Origin: Anaerolineaceae bacterium UBA4890 | GTDB taxonomy: Bacteria; Chloroflexota; Anaerolineae; Anaerolineales; Anaerolineaceae | Length of the DNA: 64,000 nucleotides | Assembly: GCA_002399085.1 (NCBI GenBank) | Contig: DHCY01000004.1 | Coordinates: 126,271 to 190,270 of the forward strand | Reading direction: 5' to 3' | Shown here: positions 58,445 to 64,000 of the stretch, piece after piece | Layout: each line of letters begins with the position of its first letter | Position numbering within the stretch: the stretch's first letter is position 1 | Notes under the pieces: model-generated | What the model was told of the DNA's origin: nothing | What the model saw: only the letters and a program-made list of their open reading frames with translations | The model's database searches: none | Position numbers and translations under genes: made by a program

Positions 58445-60307
58445 GTGCCAAACAATAATATCAGTTTGATTGAAAAGATACTTTATTCTGTCGAAAAGCC
58501 TGGACGCTATGTCGGCGGTGAACACAACCAGATCGTCAAAGATTGGGAAGCGGTGGATGTTCGTTGGTGCCTGGTTTTCCCGGATGTCTATGATATCGGT
58601 CAGGCAAATCTTGGTCTGGCAATTCTCTACCAAATCCTGAACGCTGAGGAGACAATCCTCGCTGAGCGCAGTTTTGCGCCCTGGGTGGATATGGAAGTCG
58701 AAATGCGCCGGCACCAGATCCCCTTATTTTCCCTCGAGAGTAAGCAGAATCTGAAGGATTTTGATATCCTCGGTATTACCCTACCCTACGAATCGATCTA
58801 TACCAATGTTCTGAACATTCTTGATTTGGCAGGAATTCCACAACTGTCAAGCGAACGCACTCAAGGCGACCCGCTTATTCTGGGCGGAGGGCAAGCCTGC
58901 TACAATCCCGAACCTATGGCTGATTTCTTCGATGCCTTTGCCATTGGCGAAGGTGAAGAGGTATCACTGGAAATCACACATGCCTATCGCGACTGGAAAA
59001 TATCAGGAAAATCCAGGAATGAGCTTTTGCTTGATCTGGCGCAGATACCTGGGGTTTACGTCCCGTCGATTTATGATGTGACTTACAACCCGGATGGAAC
59101 GATTGCTGGCGTCCTGCCTAATCAACCGGACGTGCCAGAAAAGATATCCAAACGTATTGTGGCGAGCTTGCCGACACACCCTTCTAAGTTCCTGGTGCCC
59201 AACGTCGAGATCGTCCATGACCGTATGTCAGTTGAGATTATGCGCGGTTGCACCCGTGGCTGTCGTTTTTGCCATGCCGGCATGGTCAACCGCCCTGTCC
59301 GTCAGCGCAGCGTTGAGGAGATCCTGCCTGTGATTGAGAACGGGCTGAATGCCACCGGATTTGAAGAAGTCAGTTTACTCTCGCTGTCTTCTTCTGATCA
59401 TACAGAAATTCTTGAGCTGACCCAAAAAGTCCACGAGATTTTTCACGATCGCAATCTTTCTTTCAGCCTGCCATCGCTGCGAATTGAGTCTTTTTCAATC
59501 GACCTGATGGATGAATTGAAGGAGTTGAAACCTGGTGGAGGCTTCACGCTTGCGCCTGAGGCTGCCACCGAACGGATGCGCGCCGTGATAAATAAACCTC
59601 TGAACGACGAAGATTTCTATCAGACTGTTTCCAAAATTTTCGAGAACGGCTGGCGCTCATTGAAGCTCTACTATATGATCGGATTGCCCACTGAAACAAT
59701 GGAAGATGTGGATGCCATCCTTCAGGCTGGTATCAAGGTTCAACAAATCGGCAGGCGGATCATTGGCAAAAGTGTCAAAGTTCACCTCGGAATTGCCTCA
59801 TTGATCCCCAAACCGCACACGCCCTTTCAGTGGCTGGCGGTGCAGAGACCGGAAACGATCCAGGAGAAGCTGGACAACCTCAAAGCCGGCACGCGTAAAG
59901 CCGGCATCAAGATGTCTTACAACATACCAGAATCGACTTTGCTGGAATCATGGCTCTCGCGCGGCGACCGTCGGCTGGGCGCGGTTATCAAGCGTGCCTG
60001 GGAGAATGGCGCAAAGTTTGATGCCTGGGGCGAGCGCGACAACTTGCAGATCTGGCGCAATGCTTTTGAAAGCCAGAACCTGGATCCGGACTATTATGCA
60101 TTTCGTGAGAGAAGCCTGAACGAGGTGCTCCCCTGGGATCACATTGACATCGGTGTTAGAAAAAGTTTTCTCAAACGGGATTACGAATGGAGCTTGCAAG
60201 AGCGCACACGTGAAGATTGCCGCAACACCTGCTTTGCTTGCGGTATTCTGGATGCATTTGTCGACCAAAGACCTCCTGAGACTATTTGTTATTGGGGGTG
60301 CCCATGA
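58445..60307 (+). CDS. Radical SAM protein with B12-binding-like N-terminus (TIGR03960 type)
   Basis: A 620-residue radical SAM protein. Residues ~40-190 resemble a B12-binding Rossmann domain (VFPDVYDIGQANLG, GITLPYESIYTN, LILGGGQACYNPEP); the radical SAM centre is MRGCTRGCRFCHAGM near residue 265 (CxxxCxxC). The C-terminus carries three more Cys (CRNTCFACG). The family is widespread and always paired with the next gene's family. The product is not known; a tRNA or cofactor modification role has been suggested from context. The GTG at 58445 is used, with AGGAAG eight bases upstream. The stop overlaps the next ATG (ATGA). Confidence 0.92.
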   Translation: MPNNNISLIEKILYSVEKPGRYVGGEHNQIVKDWEAVDVRWCLVFPDVYDIGQANLGLAILYQILNAEETILAERSFAPWVDMEVEMRRHQIPLFSLESKQNLKDFDILGITLPYESIYTNVLNILDLAGIPQLSSERTQGDPLILGGGQACYNPEPMADFFDAFAIGEGEEVSLEITHAYRDWKISGKSRNELLLDLAQIPGVYVPSIYDVTYNPDGTIAGVLPNQPDVPEKISKRIVASLPTHPSKFLVPNVEIVHDRMSVEIMRGCTRGCRFCHAGMVNRPVRQRSVEEILPVIENGLNATGFEEVSLLSLSSSDHTEILELTQKVHEIFHDRNLSFSLPSLRIESFSIDLMDELKELKPGGGFTLAPEAATERMRAVINKPLNDEDFYQTVSKIFENGWRSLKLYYMIGLPTETMEDVDAILQAGIKVQQIGRRIIGKSVKVHLGIASLIPKPHTPFQWLAVQRPETIQEKLDNLKAGTRKAGIKMSYNIPESTLLESWLSRGDRRLGAVIKRAWENGAKFDAWGERDNLQIWRNAFESQNLDPDYYAFRERSLNEVLPWDHIDIGVRKSFLKRDYEWSLQERTREDCRNTCFACGILDAFVDQRPPETICYWGCP

Positions 60308-60933
60308 ACAACATCCCCGTCCGCATCCGGGTGCGCTATTCCAAGGTCGGCAATTTACGCTTCATCGGGCACCTTGACACTCAACGCTTGTTTGAAAGAG
60401 CCCTGAGACGTTCCGGGCTCCCTTTACGCTATACACAGGGCTTCAAAAAACACATCCGTCTCAATCTTGCCAGCGCCTTGCCGCTCGGTTTCATCAGCAC
60501 TGCCGAACTGCTCGATTTCTGGCTGGGTGAGCCGATTGAGGAGCAGGAAATTTGGCAGAGGCTGCAGAGTGCATTGCCTTTGGAAATACGCATTAACGAT
60601 TTGAAGCAGGTAGAAAACGTCTTGCCCTCATTGCAGGCTTCTCTGCTCTCCAGCGAATACAAAATTACACTGCCAAAGCTTGTGACCAGCGAACAATTTC
60701 AACAAAAATTGGAGCAACTGCTGGCTCAACCTGGGATTCCAATCAGCCGCAGAGATAAAACTATCGATTACAAGCCATTAATCCTGGGATACAGCATTTC
60801 AACAGAAGAATCCGTGGTTAACCTCAGGCTTTCATCAACTCCCACCGGAAATGCCAGACCCGATGATCTGTTGCAGCTTTTGGGAATCGACCCGGCAAAT
60901 TGCATGATTGAGCGCGTGGGATTGAATTTCTGA
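60304..60933 (+). CDS. DUF2344 (TIGR03936) partner of the radical SAM protein
   Basis: A 209-residue protein with the DUF2344 pattern: RIRVRYSKVGNLRFIGHLDTQR at the start, FERALRRSGLPLRYTQGFKKH, LASALPLGFISTAELLDFWL and a second half that repeats a ferredoxin-like fold. In other bacteria it is fused to, or encoded directly after, the TIGR03960 radical SAM protein, as here. The ATG at 60304 is chosen because it overlaps the upstream stop and has GGGGGTG six bases before it. No independent function is known. Confidence 0.9.
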   Translation: MNNIPVRIRVRYSKVGNLRFIGHLDTQRLFERALRRSGLPLRYTQGFKKHIRLNLASALPLGFISTAELLDFWLGEPIEEQEIWQRLQSALPLEIRINDLKQVENVLPSLQASLLSSEYKITLPKLVTSEQFQQKLEQLLAQPGIPISRRDKTIDYKPLILGYSISTEESVVNLRLSSTPTGNARPDDLLQLLGIDPANCMIERVGLNF

Positions 60934-60947
60934 TCAGAGGAGGGTTG

Positions 60948-61349
60948 ATGGAAAATTGTATTTTTTGTGCGATTGCTGCTAAACAAGTCAGAGCGGCAAT
61001 CGTGCTCGAGAGTGATACCTGCATGGCTTTTTTGGATAACAACCCGATAACGCCCTACCACACGCTCGTCATTCCGAAGGCACACTATCGGAATATGATC
61101 GATGTGCCGGTAATGGTATTGCAGGATTTGACCGAACTGATGCACCAGGTTTGCCAAATCTACGCGCAAAAACTCGGAATAGACAGTTTTCAAATTTTTA
61201 ACAACGCTGGACCACACAGCGCCCAGACTGTCTGGCATCTGCATTTTCACGTTTTACCGCGATATGGTGATGACGCCATCAAATTCCTCGCCCACCGCAA
61301 CCCCGAATTGGTCACGCAATACCCCGAGATGCTCGAGAAATTGAAGTAA
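60948..61349 (+). CDS. HIT-family nucleotide-binding hydrolase
   Basis: A 133-residue histidine-triad protein. CIFCAIAAK at residues 4-12 holds the two Cys of the zinc-like site; SDTCMAFLDNNPITPYHTLVIPK follows, and the catalytic triad is HLHFHVLP near residue 98. HIT proteins cleave adenosine phosphoramidates or dinucleotides. The ATG at 60948 has GAGGAGGG about three to ten bases before it; a TTG three bases earlier is less likely. It follows the DUF2344 gene by 14 bases and probably ends the plus-strand operon that begins with the FAH gene. Confidence 0.93.
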   Translation: MENCIFCAIAAKQVRAAIVLESDTCMAFLDNNPITPYHTLVIPKAHYRNMIDVPVMVLQDLTELMHQVCQIYAQKLGIDSFQIFNNAGPHSAQTVWHLHFHVLPRYGDDAIKFLAHRNPELVTQYPEMLEKLK

Positions 61350-61660
61350 GGATGAAACACCAGTCGTTTTAGAGCATTCAGAACAAAACCTAGCCTGCAA
61401 AGCGTCTCTGCGATCTACCTTAACCTGGATAGCACAAGATCTATGGTTGGGGAATACAGAATCGTGGGGTTTTTCAAAAATACTCTCAAAACAAAAGAAA
61501 ATTTCTTTCTATGAGCGTTGAAAGGCAGACTGACACGACCCCTGCACGTTAACCAGAGTTTCCGCAGTGTCATGTTCGGGGTCTCGCAGTGACCGAGGTT
61601 AGGATTGCGCGCCGAAGGGGTGTTCGAGTGTTCTGGACTGAGGCTTTTATATCGAATTCT
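61350..61660. other. Gene-free interval between the HIT gene and tRNA-Arg
   Basis: No convincing frame or terminator is seen here. A minus-strand frame that crosses the tRNA was rejected. A 6-base GACCCC/GGGGTC pairing (61537-61602 region) is present but weak. Confidence 0.5.
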
Positions 61661-61689
61661 TTGGCGATTTGATGTCTTCTTGATATAAT
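61661..61689 (+). promoter_or_regulatory. Promoter of the tRNA-Arg gene
   Basis: TTGGCG (-35) and TATAAT (-10) are 17 bases apart, with TGA before the -10. The tRNA starts 11 bases after the -10. Confidence 0.75.
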
Positions 61690-61699
61690 AACAATTCAC

Positions 61700-61771
61700 G
61701 TCTCCGTGGCCTAATGGACAAGGCACTGGCCTCCGGAGCCAGCAATCTGGGTTCGAGTCCCAGCGGAGATA
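61700..61771 (+). tRNA. tRNA-Arg (anticodon CCG)
   Basis: Cloverleaf: acceptor GTCTCCG/CGGAGAT with a G-T pair at the end and discriminator A, D arm GCCT/AGGC, anticodon stem CTGGC/GCCAG with loop CTCCGGA giving CCG (reads CGG), and T arm CTGGG/CCCAG with TTCGAGT. CCA is not encoded. ligA starts 30 bases downstream and may be read from the same promoter. Confidence 0.95.
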
Positions 61772-61801
61772 TTTTCTTTTTTTGTCCATAGCGGAGGTAA
61801 C

Positions 61802-63829
61802 ATGACAGCCGACCCCAAAGTCATCCAGGAAATCGAAGAGCTACGCCGTAAGATCAACTACAACAGTTACCTCTATAACACTCTCGACCAACCTGAAATC
61901 AGCGATTACGATTATGACCTGCTCTTCAACCGTCTGAAAGAGCTGGAAGCACAATATCCTGAACTTATTACGCCCGATTCCCCCACCCAAAGGGTCGGCA
62001 GCAAGCTCTCTGATAAATTTCGAAAAGTCAGGCATCCAGCACCGATTCTCAGCCTGGCGAACGGCTTCGGCTCCCAGGAAACCCTGGATTGGTTTGACCG
62101 CATTGCCCGGATAGACAGCCGCGTACTTGATACTGACTTTTTGCTTGAGCCGAAATTGGATGGTCTCACCGTTGTGCTCACCTACGATAACGGCTTGTTC
62201 ACACTGGGTGCAACCCGGGGCGATGGTATCGTCGGCGAAGACATCACCGAAAATCTGAAAACGCTGCCAACAATCCCACTGCGCATCCCCATCAAACCTG
62301 GCATTCACGTGCCAGATCACATCGTTTTCAGGGGCGAAAGTTTCATCACCAAGTCCGATTTCAAAAAGCTGAACCTGGAAATGGAAGAGAAAGGGCTGAA
62401 GACCTATTTGAATCCGCGTAATACCGCTGCTGGTTCACTGCGCCAGCTCGACCCGGTAATCACCGCCCAAAGACCACTTCGCCTATACCTTTACCAGATT
62501 GTCGAATCGAGCGAACCAATGCCGCCGACCCAGGAAGCAACGCTCGATACGATCGCCTCATATGGCTTGCCGGTCAACCCACTGCGCTGGAAAGCAGCAA
62601 GTATTCGAGAAGCGGTTGAAATCTGCGAGTCGCAGGCTGCAAAGCGGCACGGTTGGGCTTATGATGCTGATGGCATTGTGATCAAGATCAATGACCACAC
62701 ACTTTATGAAGATCTTGGCATCGTCGGTAAAGATCCGCGAGGTGCGCTGGCTTACAAATATCCGGGTGAGGAAGTGGAAACCACGCTGCTGGATATCCAG
62801 GTCAATGTCGGTCGCACTGGCGCACTGACACCTTTGGCTTTGCTTGAACCAACCCCGATTGGCGGTGTGGTTGTGCGGCAGGCGACATTGCACAACTTCG
62901 ATTTCATCGCCGATAAGGACATCCGGGTTGGTGACCGTGTTCTGCTCAAACGTGCTGGGGAAGTGATCCCCTATATTGTGGCTCCGCTGCCAGAAAAACG
63001 TGATGGCAGCCAGGTTCCGTATGTCCCGCCAACGCTTTGCCCTTCCTGCGGTGCACCGGTGGAGAGGGAAGAGGGAACGGTTGCCTTGTATTGCATCAAT
63101 GCCAGCTGCCCGGCTCAGTTGAGCCGCAATATTGAGCATTTTGCCTCGCGTGGAGCCATGGATATCGTCGGCTTGGGTGAGCAAATAGTCAAACAATTGG
63201 TGGATGCCAGCCTGATCCAATCAACTGCAGACCTTTATCGGCTGAAAGAATCAGACTTGCTCGGGTTGGACAAATTTGGACCTAAAAAAGCACAAAATCT
63301 GGTTGAAGCGATCCAGGCTTCAAAAAACCAGACCTTGCCCCGTTTAATCACCGCTTTAGGTATCAGAGGTGTTGGGGAGGTGGCTGCGGAAAAACTGAGC
63401 GAGTCTTTCCACGACCTGGACGCTCTGGCACAAGCTACAACCGAGGAGCTACAACGCGTTGACGGGGTTGGCGATATTATGGCGCAGGACATCCGTGCCT
63501 GGTTTGAAGAAGATGATAACCAGGGATTACTGGAAGACTTCCGGGAACTTGGCGTCTGGCCTAATTCTGCTGAAGTAGTTAAAGGCGACCAGCCTCTGGA
63601 AGGCTTTATCTTCGTGATCACCGGAACGCTTCCCTCGCTTTCTCGGGATCAAGCGGAAGAACTGATCAAGGCAAATGGCGGAAAAGTAGTTGGTTCAGTC
63701 AGTAAAAAGACGAATTATCTGGTTTTAGGAGAGAACCCGGGCTCCAAACACACCAGGGCGCTTGAGTTAGGCATTCCGATCTTGAGCGAAGATGATTTGA
63801 ATCGGTTAGTTGAACGACTTGATATTTAG
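61802..63829 (+). CDS. ligA: NAD-dependent DNA ligase
   Basis: A 675-residue ligase that seals nicks using NAD during replication and repair. Domain Ia has YDLLFNRLKELE and the Ia/adenylation site LLEPKLDGLTV with the AMP-accepting Lys near residue 120; TRGDGIVGEDIT, RGESFI and the NPRNTAAGSLRQLD segments follow. The four-Cys zinc finger is CPSCGAPV then CINASCPAQ (~415-440), helix-hairpin-helix repeats come next, and a BRCT domain ends the protein (GFIFVITGTLPSLSRDQAEEL, TNYLVLGENPGSK). GGAGGT lies four bases before the ATG. The stop codon is the first base triplet of the 80-bp tandem repeat that follows. Confidence 0.97.
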   Translation: MTADPKVIQEIEELRRKINYNSYLYNTLDQPEISDYDYDLLFNRLKELEAQYPELITPDSPTQRVGSKLSDKFRKVRHPAPILSLANGFGSQETLDWFDRIARIDSRVLDTDFLLEPKLDGLTVVLTYDNGLFTLGATRGDGIVGEDITENLKTLPTIPLRIPIKPGIHVPDHIVFRGESFITKSDFKKLNLEMEEKGLKTYLNPRNTAAGSLRQLDPVITAQRPLRLYLYQIVESSEPMPPTQEATLDTIASYGLPVNPLRWKAASIREAVEICESQAAKRHGWAYDADGIVIKINDHTLYEDLGIVGKDPRGALAYKYPGEEVETTLLDIQVNVGRTGALTPLALLEPTPIGGVVVRQATLHNFDFIADKDIRVGDRVLLKRAGEVIPYIVAPLPEKRDGSQVPYVPPTLCPSCGAPVEREEGTVALYCINASCPAQLSRNIEHFASRGAMDIVGLGEQIVKQLVDASLIQSTADLYRLKESDLLGLDKFGPKKAQNLVEAIQASKNQTLPRLITALGIRGVGEVAAEKLSESFHDLDALAQATTEELQRVDGVGDIMAQDIRAWFEEDDNQGLLEDFRELGVWPNSAEVVKGDQPLEGFIFVITGTLPSLSRDQAEELIKANGGKVVGSVSKKTNYLVLGENPGSKHTRALELGIPILSEDDLNRLVERLDI

Positions 63830-64000
63830 GGAAATGGCCTGCCTGTTCCTCACAGCAGAGGTCGAGGCAATCTTCAACCCCACAAAGAAAACGCTTTGTA
63901 GCAATGTAGGGAACTGGCCTGCCTGTTCCTCACAGCAATGGTCGAGGCAATCTTCAACCCCCCAAAGAAAACGCTTTGTAGCAATGTAGGAAACAGGCCG
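63827..64000. repeat. 80-bp tandem repeat running off the window
   Basis: Two complete units (63827-63906 and 63907-63986) and the first 14 bases of a third are seen. The units differ at only a few positions. Each holds GGAA-type and TTCC-type ends that can pair around GGCCTGCC and an AAAG/CTTT pair. The first unit begins with the ligA TAG stop. There are no unique spacers, so this is not a CRISPR array. Confidence 0.95.

Noticed and set aside
61415..61789. A 124-codon minus-strand frame across the tRNA-Arg gene
   Set aside because: It runs through a clear tRNA and shows no protein-like features.
63827..64000. CRISPR array
   Set aside because: The 80-bp units are contiguous with no unique spacers, and no cas genes are present. 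The Fe-S nuclease at 56441 is part of the recombination module.

Overview
The window looks like chromosomal DNA of an anaerobic, fermentative member of the Chloroflexota, most likely class Anaerolineae. This is inferred from gene content and not from a phylogeny. The pointers are a fused transaldolase/glucose-6-phosphate isomerase, a polyphosphate glucokinase, a fused ADP-forming acetyl-CoA synthetase, secreted proteins with Thr/Pro/Arg-rich stalks, and a type 2 isopentenyl-diphosphate isomerase. GC content is moderate by eye. Coding density is very high, with many 4-base start/stop overlaps and three convergent gene pairs whose 3' ends overlap. No prophage, insertion sequence, CRISPR array or rRNA operon was seen.

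Layout. 1-12.7 kb: yraN (cut by the window edge), cinA, an amidohydrolase fused to a CYTH domain, glgA and malQ; on the other strand an EamA transporter and the operon tal-pgi, ruvX, mltG, ppgK. 12.8-16.3 kb: a pterin/folate group (SDR reductase, folB, convergent folE), hpf, and comF preceded by an unlisted 45-residue membrane peptide. 16.4-20.1 kb: a helical protein, an SPFH protein ending in a DNA-binding-like helix-turn-helix, and a divergent sucC/sucD pair whose SucD lacks the catalytic histidine. 20.1-24.8 kb: acyl carrier protein, isoprenoid genes (fni, polyprenyl synthase), and an O-antigen-ligase-like gene with a Wzz-like gene. 24.8-35.5 kb: a large membrane glycosyltransferase-like protein, an SMP-30 protein, typA, and the operon rpmH, rnpA, yidD, beta-propeller lipoprotein, yidC, jag, pyrimidine-nucleoside phosphorylase. 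35.6-45.1 kb: mtaB, a lipoprotein, thpR, rsfS (apparently a CTG start), bcp, a UbiA-like protein, a stalked beta-helix surface protein, a metallo-beta-lactamase-fold hydrolase and two unknown membrane proteins. 45.1-52.0 kb: gyrB, dinB, tRNA-Thr, rtcB and the ADP-forming acetyl-CoA synthetase. 52.1-57.3 kb: a three-gene AddAB-like recombination module. 57.3-64 kb: tRNA-Val, a FAH-family hydrolase, a DUF503 protein, two radical-SAM-associated genes, a HIT protein, tRNA-Arg, ligA, and an 80-bp tandem repeat running off the end.

How the genes fit together. Sugar metabolism is the main theme of the first 12 kb: glycogen synthesis (GlgA), glucan disproportionation (MalQ), glucose phosphorylation from polyphosphate (PpgK) and entry to glycolysis or the pentose-phosphate pathway (Tal-Pgi). 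Acetyl-CoA can then be turned into acetate plus ATP by the enzyme at 50-52 kb. The rpmH-yidC operon handles ribosome and RNase P assembly and membrane protein insertion. GyrB, DinB, LigA, RuvX and the AddAB-like module form a scattered DNA replication and repair set.

Most promising for new biology are: the split AddB-like/UvrD/Fe-S nuclease module; the SucCD paralogue without its phosphohistidine; the SPFH-HTH fusion; the amidohydrolase-CYTH fusion; a recurrent promoter layout that implies leaderless mRNAs; and several structured or repeated non-coding segments.
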